From Erythrobacter mangrovi (GTDB taxonomy: Bacteria; Pseudomonadota; Alphaproteobacteria; Sphingomonadales; Sphingomonadaceae): a stretch of 64,000 bases of DNA. Shown here piece after piece: positions 24,987 through 33,315 of the stretch. Position numbers and translations under genes: made by a program. How positions within the stretch are numbered: the first letter of the stretch is position 1; every line of letters starts with the position of its first letter. The stretch lies in contig NZ_CP053921.1 of NCBI RefSeq assembly GCF_013260645.1, positions 2,467,289 through 2,531,288 on the forward strand. Direction: 5' to 3'. A model generated the notes under the pieces. It was not told the origin of the DNA. It saw only the letters and a list, made by a program, of their open reading frames with translations, and made no database searches.

Positions 24987-26255
24987 ATGACGCGCCTCAT
25001 TCGCAATATCGGCTGGCTGCTCAGCGGCCGCGGGGTCAACGCGGTGTTGAGCCTCGTCTACCTGGCGCTCGCCACGCGAACGCTGGGGCTCGACGGCTTC
25101 GGCTATTTCGCGCTCATCGTGGCGATGGGCCAGACCGTTACCGGCGTGGCCAACTTCCAGACCTGGCAATTCGTCGTCCGCTGGGGCGCGGGCGATGACG
25201 GCCCGGGCGAGGCGACGGGCTTTGCCATCGCGCTCGACCTGCTCTCGGTCGTGCTCGGTTCTATCCTTGCCGCCGGGCTGTGCTGGTCCGCACAATTCTG
25301 GCTGCCCCTGCCCACTGACTTGTTGCCTCTCGCCTTCGGCTATTGCCTTGTCTCTCTGTTCGCAATCCGTACCACCCCTACGGGCCTGTTGCGCCTGCGT
25401 TTCGAATACGGCCGGGCCACCGCAGCCGAGGCCGTCCAGCCGATCGTCCGCGCGATCGGCGCGATCCTCGCCGTGATCTTCCTTCCCAGCGTCTGGGGTT
25501 TCATCCTCGCCTGGGCCGCCGCGGAAGTAGCCGTGGCTGCAGCGCTGTGGTTCGCCGCAGGCAGGCGCGAACGGATCGATCTTTCGCAGATCAGCCTCTG
25601 GCGGATTCCCCGCGACCATCCCGGTGCCTGGAAGTTCGTATGGTCGACCAATTTTACCGGCAGCCTGAACGTCGGATCGAAGCAGGTCCTGATCCTCTTG
25701 GTCGGCGCAATCGGCGGCGAGGCTTTCGCCGGCGGTTTTCGCGTTGCCAGCCAGCTGGGACAGGCGCTCGTCAGCCTTGCGCAGACCGTTTCGAAGGCGA
25801 TCTACCCCGAGCTGGTCCACGCCCGCGGTGACGCGCATGACATGGCCCGCCGCATGGCCAACATTGCGCTGGTTGGGGGTGCAATGGCGGTTTTGGTGGC
25901 GATCTTCTTCGGTCGCCAGGGCCTGATGCTCGTCGCTGGGCCTGAATTCGGGGTGGTCTATTGGGCGATGGTCATTCTCGCGATTGCGGGGGCGATCGAA
26001 CTGGTTGGGGCCAGCCTTGAATCGCTCCTGGTCAGCGCGGGGCGGGCTGGCACCGCATTTGTCATGCGGGCAGTCCCGACCATTATCGGGCTGGGCTTGC
26101 TAAAGGTGGCAATGGACTGGAACGGCCTCAAGGGTGCCGCCTTCACCGTCCTTGGCGGGAGCGCACTGTCGGTGATCGGCTTCTGGGTCGCGGTGATCTC
26201 GCTCAGCCAGATCACGATCACCGTGAAGCCGAAGCCGGAGGACGAACCCGTCTAG
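24987..26255 (+). CDS. Polysaccharide/lipid flippase (Wzx-like, MOP superfamily)
   Basis: About 422 residues with roughly twelve hydrophobic helices and the MOP/Wzx opening 'IGWLLSGRGVNAVLSLVYLALATRTLGLDGFGYFAL' (seen as 'WLLSGRGVNAVLSL' and 'RTLGLDGFGYFA'). It probably moves a lipid-linked sugar across the inner membrane. ATG 24987 is preferred; ATG 24957 in frame would overlap the upstream gene by 14 bp. Its stop shares the CTAG tetranucleotide with the stop of the convergent TPR gene. Confidence 0.85.
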   Translation: MTRLIRNIGWLLSGRGVNAVLSLVYLALATRTLGLDGFGYFALIVAMGQTVTGVANFQTWQFVVRWGAGDDGPGEATGFAIALDLLSVVLGSILAAGLCWSAQFWLPLPTDLLPLAFGYCLVSLFAIRTTPTGLLRLRFEYGRATAAEAVQPIVRAIGAILAVIFLPSVWGFILAWAAAEVAVAAALWFAAGRRERIDLSQISLWRIPRDHPGAWKFVWSTNFTGSLNVGSKQVLILLVGAIGGEAFAGGFRVASQLGQALVSLAQTVSKAIYPELVHARGDAHDMARRMANIALVGGAMAVLVAIFFGRQGLMLVAGPEFGVVYWAMVILAIAGAIELVGASLESLLVSAGRAGTAFVMRAVPTIIGLGLLKVAMDWNGLKGAAFTVLGGSALSVIGFWVAVISLSQITITVKPKPEDEPV

Positions 26256-27181
26256 CGCAGGCCCAGCACCTCCGCCTCCTTGCGCAGGCGGTCGGCAGAA
26301 GTGGGATTGGCGGCGATCGCATCGGCCAGCGCCTTGCGCGCAAGATCCCCCTGACCAAGCGTCTGGCGACTGCGCATGAGCATGACCCAGCCTTCGAGAT
26401 TTGCCGGATCGGACTTCAGTCGCGACTCGAGGCGGGCAACCATGCCTTCCGCCATCTGGCGCTGTTCACCGGGAGGGATCCCACCGGCAGCCTGGAGTTG
26501 TTCGGTAGTCGGACCGGGAATCGCACTGCCTGCAGACAGGCCAGGCACCGCGGCCGCATCGGCTAGAGTCGTCTGCCGCCCTGCCTGTACCTGCTCCAGT
26601 CGCGCGGCTGTTGCGATGCCGTTTATCTTGCCCACCTGCTCGATCGTTCGCGCAAGATCTTGCTCCCACGGCGCGCCCGGCGGTGTGTCTCCCAGGAGCT
26701 TTAGCCAATCGTCGATCGCGCCCTGGTGATCGCCATCGAGGTCGCGCTTCACTGCGAGGAAATAGCGCGCCCGGGGATCTTTCGGGTCGAGTGCCAGAGC
26801 CTTGCGAAAAGCGGCGAGCGCCTCGGCCGGCAAGGGATCTGCCTGGCTCGCCATGACCAGCGATTCCCCCAAGGCGGACCATAGCACCGCCTGATCTGCG
26901 GCCCGCGCAACGGCCTCGCGATAGGCATCCGCCGCCGCAGCAAATTCTCCGCGATCGAAGCGGGCAAAGGCGAGTTGCTGCCAGGGCGAGGCATTGTCAC
27001 CGGCTTCCTGCGCACGCTGCTCGAGCGCTTCGATCGAGTCGGAAGCAACCGCTGCCTCTGGCTCGACGGGCGAATCATCGCCCAACGCGCGCCAGCCGAT
27101 CGCCGCCACGGCCACCGCCAACGCCACACCGAACAGCAAAACGCCGCTCTGGACCCGTATCGATTTCGGCTGCTCGGTCAT
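26252..27181 (-). CDS. TPR protein, cytochrome c biogenesis CcmI/CycH-like
   Basis: A 309-residue protein with one N-terminal transmembrane helix (about residues 13-32) and a periplasmic TPR domain: 'ASPWQQLAFARFDRGEFAAAADAYREAV', 'WSALGESLVMAS', 'ALAAFRKALALDPKDPRARYFLA', and a C-terminal 'LEGWVMLMRSRQTLGQGDLARKAL', the pattern of CcmI/CycH C-terminal domains. CcmI escorts apocytochrome c to haem lyase. ATG 27181 has a strong G-rich SD; the frame extends to 27229. No other ccm gene is nearby, but it is divergent from the multiheme locus starting at 27309. Confidence 0.8.
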   Translation of the reverse strand: MTEQPKSIRVQSGVLLFGVALAVAVAAIGWRALGDDSPVEPEAAVASDSIEALEQRAQEAGDNASPWQQLAFARFDRGEFAAAADAYREAVARAADQAVLWSALGESLVMASQADPLPAEALAAFRKALALDPKDPRARYFLAVKRDLDGDHQGAIDDWLKLLGDTPPGAPWEQDLARTIEQVGKINGIATAARLEQVQAGRQTTLADAAAVPGLSAGSAIPGPTTEQLQAAGGIPPGEQRQMAEGMVARLESRLKSDPANLEGWVMLMRSRQTLGQGDLARKALADAIAANPTSADRLRKEAEVLGLR

Positions 27182-27229
27182 ATCCCCTCCCCGCAGCGGG
27201 AGGTTAGTGAGAATGGGGTCCCTCAGCAA

Positions 27230-27257
27230 TTGCCAGCGTCACAGTTTTGCTTATGAT
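27230..27257 (+). promoter_or_regulatory. Candidate sigma-70 promoter of the multiheme locus
   Basis: TTGCCA (27230-27235) and TATGAT (27252-27257) are separated by 16 bp and lie about 50 bp upstream of the TTG start at 27309. The match is by eye only. Confidence 0.4.
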
Positions 27258-27308
27258 GCAGTCCGATAAGAGAAAAAGGGTCGCGCGGTCCTGCCTGGGG
27301 GGTGCGAT

Positions 27309-29753
27309 TTGGCAGAGAAGCTTCGCGTTGCAATTATCGGGTCCGGCCCTGCCGGGATGAGCGCTGCTGCGCACGCTGCATCGCTGGGCATGAGCCACGT
27401 CCTGATCGAAAAGACCGACCATCTCTCCGACACCATATTCAAGTACCAGAAGGGCAAGCACGTCATGGCGACGCCCAGCAATCTGGTGCTGCGCAGCGAC
27501 CTCGATTTCGATGCCGGCAAGCGTGAGGCGATCCTCGACACCTGGGACCGTCAGATCGAAGACGGGAAGGTCAACACCCTCTACAATGCTGAGGTGGTCA
27601 AGATCACCGGATCCAAGGGTGATTTTGCCATCGAGACGAAGAAGGGCGACGTGATCCACGCCGAAAACGTGGTGCTGGGGATCGGCACGCAGGGTAATCC
27701 CAACCGCCTGCGCTGCCCCGGCAACGACCTGCCGCATATCCAGTATCAGCTCGACGATCCGGCCGAATACAACGACGAACATATCATCATCGTCGGCACA
27801 GGCGATGCGGGTATCGAGAATGCGCGCGGCCTGGCCGATGACCCCCAGCAGCGTAACGTGGTCTCGATCCTCAACCGCGGCAGCGAATTTCCCACCGCCA
27901 AGGACGCCAACGTCAAGGCTCTGCTTGCTGACCATGAGGCGGGCAAGCTGACCATCCGGACCGAGACCGAGACCAAGCTGGTCGAACCTGGCTGGATCAC
28001 GCTTACCACCCGCGATGGCGAAATCCGCATCCAGTGCGATCGCATCATCGCCAGGATTGGTTCGGCCCCGCCACGCAAGTTCGTCGAGGAGTGCGGGATC
28101 GAGTTCACCAGCCCCGACCGCAACGCCTTCCCCAAGCTTTCGCCGACGTTCGAATCGACCACGCCGGGCATTTTCGTGATCGGCGCATTGGCCGGCTACC
28201 CGCTGATCAAGCATTGCATGAACCAGGGCTATGACGTCATCGAGTTCATCTCGGGCAACACCGAGCTCAAGCCAGCCGACGAACCGATCCTGGTCGAGAA
28301 GTTCAAGGACTTGCCAGGTCGCCGCAGCACCGAGGAATGGCTCGAATTCCTGCGCGGCAATGTGCGCATCCTCAATGGCATGAACCCGCTGCAGATGCGC
28401 GAATTCATGCTCAGTTCCGATGCCCGCGCCTTCAAGCGAGGCGAAGTTATCTTCGAGCGCAATGCTCCCGGTTCGTCGCTGTTCGGGATCGCGCAGGGAT
28501 CGGTCGCCGTCGAGGTCGATCCGGACGATCCTTCAATCACCGTGCCGATCGAGCAGGGTTCGATCTTCGGCGAGGTCGGCCTCATTTCAGGTCGCCGCCG
28601 CGGTGCCACCATTCGCGCCGCCGAAGACACGATCGTAGTCGAGATTTCACGCCTAGCCGCGCTCAAGCTGCAATCGCAGGTGCCAACTGCCAAGGAAGCG
28701 ATCGACCGCATCAGTATCGAGCGACAGTTGCTGCAGCTGTTCGGTTCCGGCTTGACGCCGCAGGATGTGAGCGAACTGGTCGAGAGCGCCGAGGTGATCG
28801 ATGTACCGGCAGGCCAAACCGTGGTCGAGGAGGGCGCCGAGGACAAGGACATCTACATCATCCGTCGCGGATCGATGATCGTTGAGAAGAACCTCGGCGG
28901 AAATCCGGTGTTCCTGTCCTACCTGCCGGCCGGATCCTATTTCGGTGAGATGGCCGTGATCGACGGCTTGAGCCGCACCGCCACCGTGCGCGCGGCGATC
29001 AAGAGCGAAGTGATCAGGTTCCCCGGCACAGCGTTCAATGCGCTGCTTGATCGCAAGCCTCAAATCCGCGAGCGCGCCCTGAGCGACATGGCGGCACGGC
29101 GCGAGATCAACGACTTCGTCGAAAGCCGCAAGGCCAGCTTCGGCGGTGCGGTCGACATGTATTCGCAAACCGCGCAATTCCTGGTCGACAACGGCCTGGG
29201 CGAAGCGACCGACGTGCTACTGATCGACGAGAAGCTCTGTGTCGGTTGCGACAATTGCGAAAAGGCCTGTGCCGACAGTCATGACGGGCTCAGTCGGCTC
29301 GATCGCGAGGCGGGGCGGACCTATGCCCACCTGCACGTGCCCACATCATGCCGGCATTGTGAACATCCGCATTGCATGGCCGATTGCCCGCCCAACGCAA
29401 TCCACCGCGGCCCCGATGGAGAGGTCTTCATCGACGAGACCTGCATCGGCTGTGGCAATTGCCAGCGCAACTGCCCGTATGGGGTGATCCGCATGGATGC
29501 CAAGCCGCCCAAGAAGCCGAGCCTGCTGTCCTGGATGCTGTTTGGCACCGGCCCCGGCCCCGGCGAAGCCAGCTACTCGTGGCGCAAGAAGGCCTCCGAG
29601 GGGACCGAAGCTCCCAAAGTCGCAATCAAGTGCGACATGTGCTCCGGGATAGAGGGTGGGCCCGCCTGCGTCCGTGCCTGCCCGACCGGCGCGGCAATCC
29701 GGGTCAGCCCCGAACGCTTCCTCTCGGTCGCCCGGCTCGAGGAGGTCGAATAA
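27309..29753 (+). CDS. FAD oxidoreductase - double cNMP-binding - ferredoxin fusion
   Basis: An 814-residue cytosolic fusion, start TTG 27309. Residues 1-330 form a two-dinucleotide-fold flavoprotein (GSGPAG at 11-16; second GxGxxG near 163) without the CxxC disulfide of thioredoxin reductase. Two cyclic-nucleotide-binding domains follow (about 358-475 and 480-605); both have a phosphate-cassette, 'FGEVGLISGRRRGATIRA' and 'FGEMAVIDGLSRTATVRA'. The C-terminus (640-814) is a polyferredoxin with CxxCxxC sets from Cys644, near 685, Cys712 and Cys775, enough for up to four [4Fe-4S] clusters, in the style of DmsB/HybA electron-transfer subunits. It likely passes electrons from NAD(P)H to the following membrane cytochrome, under cAMP control (inference). 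The stop overlaps the next ATG. Confidence 0.9.
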   Translation: MAEKLRVAIIGSGPAGMSAAAHAASLGMSHVLIEKTDHLSDTIFKYQKGKHVMATPSNLVLRSDLDFDAGKREAILDTWDRQIEDGKVNTLYNAEVVKITGSKGDFAIETKKGDVIHAENVVLGIGTQGNPNRLRCPGNDLPHIQYQLDDPAEYNDEHIIIVGTGDAGIENARGLADDPQQRNVVSILNRGSEFPTAKDANVKALLADHEAGKLTIRTETETKLVEPGWITLTTRDGEIRIQCDRIIARIGSAPPRKFVEECGIEFTSPDRNAFPKLSPTFESTTPGIFVIGALAGYPLIKHCMNQGYDVIEFISGNTELKPADEPILVEKFKDLPGRRSTEEWLEFLRGNVRILNGMNPLQMREFMLSSDARAFKRGEVIFERNAPGSSLFGIAQGSVAVEVDPDDPSITVPIEQGSIFGEVGLISGRRRGATIRAAEDTIVVEISRLAALKLQSQVPTAKEAIDRISIERQLLQLFGSGLTPQDVSELVESAEVIDVPAGQTVVEEGAEDKDIYIIRRGSMIVEKNLGGNPVFLSYLPAGSYFGEMAVIDGLSRTATVRAAIKSEVIRFPGTAFNALLDRKPQIRERALSDMAARREINDFVESRKASFGGAVDMYSQTAQFLVDNGLGEATDVLLIDEKLCVGCDNCEKACADSHDGLSRLDREAGRTYAHLHVPTSCRHCEHPHCMADCPPNAIHRGPDGEVFIDETCIGCGNCQRNCPYGVIRMDAKPPKKPSLLSWMLFGTGPGPGEASYSWRKKASEGTEAPKVAIKCDMCSGIEGGPACVRACPTGAAIRVSPERFLSVARLEEVE

Positions 29754-30652
29754 TGGCCTCGCAGTTCACAGAGAGCGATGAGAGCACCGGCTTCGCTACG
29801 GCAGAGCGTCGGCGTTCGGCCGAACACGAAAGCTTCCTTTCGCACCGTCGCTTCTTCTGGGCCAGGGTTTCGGGCGGGCTCGCGCTGTTCGTGCTGCTCA
29901 CTTACCTGCTGATCGACGTCGAGCCGCGCCACAATGGCGGCAGCTGGTACGGCTATACGTTGGGTACGATCGGCTTGGGATTGATCGTCTGGCTTGCCTG
30001 GCTGGGCGTCCGCAAGCGGCGCCCCACGCCGGGCAGCTGGAGCCTCAAGGGCTGGACCAGCGCACATGTCTGGCTGGGACTGTCACTGGTGGTGATCGGC
30101 ACGCTGCATACCGGTTTCCAGCTAGGCTGGAACGTGCACACGCTGGCCTGGGCGCTGATGATGCTGGTCATCATCACCGGGATTTACGGGATATCGGTCT
30201 ACGCCGTCCTGCCCGCCAGACTGTCCGAGAACCGGCGCGAGATGACGCGTGAGCAGATGGTCGAGAGCCTCGCCATGATCGATCGCCAGCTGGAGGCTGC
30301 GGCGCAACCGCTATCCCGCGAGGATACCGACTATGTAATCGCCGCGCTCGAACAGGACGTGTTTTCGACTGGCCTGTGGGGGCGGCTTCGCGGGCCGGAC
30401 CGCCACGATGCCACGCGCCGCGCGCTGGACCAGATCTCGACCGACCGCGCCTACGACCAGGACGAGGATGACCTTGCCCAGCAGAAGGTCCGCGGCCTCC
30501 TTGGGCGCCGGGCCAGCCAGATCGACCAGATTCGCCGCCAGATGCGCACCAAGGCGCTGCTCGAAATCTGGCTCTTCGCCCATGTGCCCCTGACCATTGC
30601 CTTGCTGGCGGCGCTTACGGCACACGTCATTTCCGTGTTCTTCTATTGGTGA
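29753..30652 (+). CDS. Membrane protein, probable b-type cytochrome partner
   Basis: A 299-residue protein with four predicted transmembrane helices (about 48-66, 75-92, 110-150 region with two close helices, and 275-297) and a charged cytoplasmic loop of ~100 residues. Candidate haem ligands are the His residues in 'SAHVWLGLSL', 'GTLHTGFQLGWNVHTLAW', 'WLFAHVPLTI' and 'LTAHVISVF'. This pattern suits a di-haem cytochrome b-like subunit that takes electrons from an iron-sulfur subunit, here the fusion upstream. GGAGG precedes ATG 29753, which overlaps the upstream TAA. Haem binding is inferred. Confidence 0.75.
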   Translation: MASQFTESDESTGFATAERRRSAEHESFLSHRRFFWARVSGGLALFVLLTYLLIDVEPRHNGGSWYGYTLGTIGLGLIVWLAWLGVRKRRPTPGSWSLKGWTSAHVWLGLSLVVIGTLHTGFQLGWNVHTLAWALMMLVIITGIYGISVYAVLPARLSENRREMTREQMVESLAMIDRQLEAAAQPLSREDTDYVIAALEQDVFSTGLWGRLRGPDRHDATRRALDQISTDRAYDQDEDDLAQQKVRGLLGRRASQIDQIRRQMRTKALLEIWLFAHVPLTIALLAALTAHVISVFFYW

Positions 30653-30662
30653 GCGACCCGGC

Positions 30663-32423
30663 ATGACCTTTCTCATCCGCACCGTCGATCGCACTGCCAC
30701 TGGCCGCGAAATCGTGCGCGACCGCAAGGTCGAAAGCGACACGCTGACCATCGGTCGGGCCACCACCAACGATATCGTGCTGCCCGACCTCGCCGTGGAA
30801 CAACACCATGCAACGGTGAGCGTGGCCGAACGCGGGCGCCTGCATGTCGCCGCCGCTTCCAGCCGCAATTTCCTGCACGATGGGCGCAGTTCGCCCGAAG
30901 CCTACTTCGATCCGGCCAATGGGGCGGAACTGGGCTTCGGCACCTATGAACTCGATTTCTCACTAGAGGCGGATGGCACCGTCCTGGTCACCATCTCGAG
31001 AGTCGAGAAGGACTACAGCAATCGCGATGCCGTGCGTGGATTCGATCTTGCCAGTGCGATGCCGGGCAAGCGCGCGATGGCGTGGATCGGGCTGGCGGTA
31101 ATCCTGCTCGCTTTCCTCGCCGTGCCGGTGTGGTCGAGCCTTACCCGGGGCGACAAGCAACCGGGTGCCGATGGCCCTGACCAGGTGGCCATGGATTCCA
31201 GCTGGAGCACCGGCAAACTCAGCGAAGCGCATCATGCGCTTGAGCAGAATTGCGAGGCTTGCCACGTCCAGCCCTTCGTCGCGGTGCGCGACGAAACCTG
31301 CCTGACCTGCCACGAAGATATCGGCGATCATGCCAAACCCGGTCGCCTGCTCACTGCCCGCGGCCCGATGAGCACCGGCGATGCCTTCCTGTGGTCGGTG
31401 GCCGAAACCTTCGGCAAGGAAGGCCCGGCGGCCTGCACCACCTGCCATACCGAACATGAAGGCGCCGGACGGATGCTGCCTGCCCGCCAGCAATTCTGCG
31501 CCGATTGCCATGACGGCATGGACGCGCGGTTGACCGATACCGAACTCGCCAATGCGCATGATTTCGGCAAGGATCATCCGGAACTCAAGGCGGCAATCCA
31601 CCAGACGCTGGGCAGCGCCAAGCTCACTCGGGTGGTGATCGACGGCAAGGCACGTGAGAACAACGGGTTGCGTTTCCCGCACGACATGCACCTGTCGACC
31701 ACCAATGGCGTCGCCCGGATGGCGGGCAACCTGGAGCAATATGGCAAGGCTCTCGAATGTGCCGACTGCCACACGCCGACCGAGGACAAGTATGGTTTCC
31801 TGCCTGTGGTGATGGAGGACAGCTGCGAGAGCTGCCACAGCCTTGTCTACGACAAGGTCGGTTCGACCTTCCGAACCTTGCGTCACGGCGACGTCGCGCA
31901 GATGCGTGCCGACCTGATTGCGCTGGACCGCGCCCCGCGCTCGCAGATCATCGATCCACGCCGCCGCCCCGGTGAATTCAAGCGCGGTGGGCGCTATTTC
32001 CAGGATTTCGGTAGTCCGACGCAGAACTACATCGGCATAGCCAGCGCGCTGGGCAAGGATGGCGTATGCGGCGAATGCCACCTGCCGGCAGTCAAGGATG
32101 GCCAGCAGTCGGTCATGCCGGTGTTCCAGAGCAGTGGCTATTTCCTCAATGGACGCTTCGACCACGAGGCGCACACGCAGGAAAAATGCACGAGCTGCCA
32201 TCTGGCCGACACGTCGAAGAGTGCGCGCGACCTGCTGCTTCCCGACCTCAAATCGTGTCGCGAGTGTCACCAGGGAGAGAAAGCTGTAAAGGCTGACGTG
32301 CCATCGAGCTGCGCCATGTGCCACAGCTACCATCCGCCGAACTTTCGGCGCGATGAGGATACCGACGAGGCTGCCGCGCCCAACCGGGTCGCGCTGATAG
32401 CGCGGCGCAAAGGGGACGAATAA
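30663..32423 (+). CDS. FHA domain - transmembrane - decaheme cytochrome c
   Basis: A 586-residue protein. Residues 25-100 form a forkhead-associated domain ('LTIGRATTNDIVLPDLAVEQHHATV' region; Gly31-Arg32 retained). In most FHA domains the loop reads S-R-x-H; here it is E-Q-H-H, so phosphothreonine binding is doubtful. One transmembrane helix lies at about 139-158. The rest is periplasmic and has ten CxxCH motifs: CEACH (Cys197), CLTCH, CTTCH, CADCH twice, CESCH, CGECH, CTSCH, CRECH and CAMCH. This is a cytochrome c3/c7-like decaheme module. The topology would put FHA in the cytoplasm and haems outside. ATG 30663 follows the preceding stop by 10 bp. Confidence 0.9.
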   Translation: MTFLIRTVDRTATGREIVRDRKVESDTLTIGRATTNDIVLPDLAVEQHHATVSVAERGRLHVAAASSRNFLHDGRSSPEAYFDPANGAELGFGTYELDFSLEADGTVLVTISRVEKDYSNRDAVRGFDLASAMPGKRAMAWIGLAVILLAFLAVPVWSSLTRGDKQPGADGPDQVAMDSSWSTGKLSEAHHALEQNCEACHVQPFVAVRDETCLTCHEDIGDHAKPGRLLTARGPMSTGDAFLWSVAETFGKEGPAACTTCHTEHEGAGRMLPARQQFCADCHDGMDARLTDTELANAHDFGKDHPELKAAIHQTLGSAKLTRVVIDGKARENNGLRFPHDMHLSTTNGVARMAGNLEQYGKALECADCHTPTEDKYGFLPVVMEDSCESCHSLVYDKVGSTFRTLRHGDVAQMRADLIALDRAPRSQIIDPRRRPGEFKRGGRYFQDFGSPTQNYIGIASALGKDGVCGECHLPAVKDGQQSVMPVFQSSGYFLNGRFDHEAHTQEKCTSCHLADTSKSARDLLLPDLKSCRECHQGEKAVKADVPSSCAMCHSYHPPNFRRDEDTDEAAAPNRVALIARRKGDE

Positions 32424-32454
32424 GACGCGGCTAGGCGCTGGAAGGGGAGCCGGA

Positions 32455-33315
32455 ATGCTGATCGCGCAGATGACCGACATTCATATCGGCTTCGACCCCG
32501 ACGCGAAGCCGGAGGAGCTCAATCGCATCCGCTTCCGCGCCACGCTCCAGCGAGTCCTTTCCTCGCCCAACAAGCCCGACCTGCTCGTTCTCTCGGGCGA
32601 CCTCACCGATCATGGCGACGCTGAAAGCTTTTCCAAGATCGCCGACCTCCTGCGCGTGGTTCCGTGTCCGATACTGCCGCTGGTCGGCAACCACGACACG
32701 CGCGAGGAGTTGAAGCGCGCCTTTCCGGACACGCCCGAAGACAACGGCTTCCTCCATTACGTCGTCGAACGCGACGGGCTCAGGATCATTTGCCTCGACA
32801 GCTTCGAGCCGGGGCGACACGGCGGGGCCTTCTGCAAGGCGCGACGCGACTGGTTGAAAGCGCGGTTGGCCGAAGGCAACGGTATGCCCTGCCTGATCTT
32901 CATGCACCACCCCCCGGTGGTGAGCGGGATCGACTGGATGGACCCGGCGGCAGACGAAGACTGGATTGCCAATTTCGCCGATGCGATCGCCGGGCACGAA
33001 CAGTCGATCCGCTCGATCCACTGCGGGCACCTGCACCGCCGCCTGCACACGAGTTTCCACGGCATTCCCTTGGGGGTGACCCCGTCGGTCGCGCCCTTGG
33101 TAGCACTCGACCTCAGGCCGATCGACGAAACCAGGGCCGACAATCGCGCGCTGATCACGACCGAGCCGCCGAGCTATGCGCTGCATTGGTGGGACGGCGA
33201 AAACGTGCTCACGCACTATGAGAGCTGCGACGACTGGGAGGTGCTTGCCCACTACGGCGAGCACCTCAAGCCAATGATCCGCGAGATGTTCGCCGAACGG
33301 AGCCTAGATAGCTAG
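32455..33315 (+). CDS. cpdA: CpdA-like 3',5'-cyclic-AMP phosphodiesterase
   Basis: A 286-residue calcineurin-like metallophosphoesterase with all five metal motifs: D-x-H (Asp8, His10), 'GDLTDHG', 'GNHDT', 'MHHPPV' and 'GHLHRR'. Overall it aligns with the CpdA/Icc class III phosphodiesterases, including 'LVLSGDLTDHG' and 'ILPLVGNHDTR'. It would hydrolyse cAMP, which fits with the adenylate cyclase and cNMP-binding fusion in the same locus. Other members cleave glycerophosphodiesters, so the substrate is inferred. It starts at ATG 32455, 31 bp after the decaheme gene; its stop shares CTAG with the convergent gene. Confidence 0.85.
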   Translation: MLIAQMTDIHIGFDPDAKPEELNRIRFRATLQRVLSSPNKPDLLVLSGDLTDHGDAESFSKIADLLRVVPCPILPLVGNHDTREELKRAFPDTPEDNGFLHYVVERDGLRIICLDSFEPGRHGGAFCKARRDWLKARLAEGNGMPCLIFMHHPPVVSGIDWMDPAADEDWIANFADAIAGHEQSIRSIHCGHLHRRLHTSFHGIPLGVTPSVAPLVALDLRPIDETRADNRALITTEPPSYALHWWDGENVLTHYESCDDWEVLAHYGEHLKPMIREMFAERSLDS

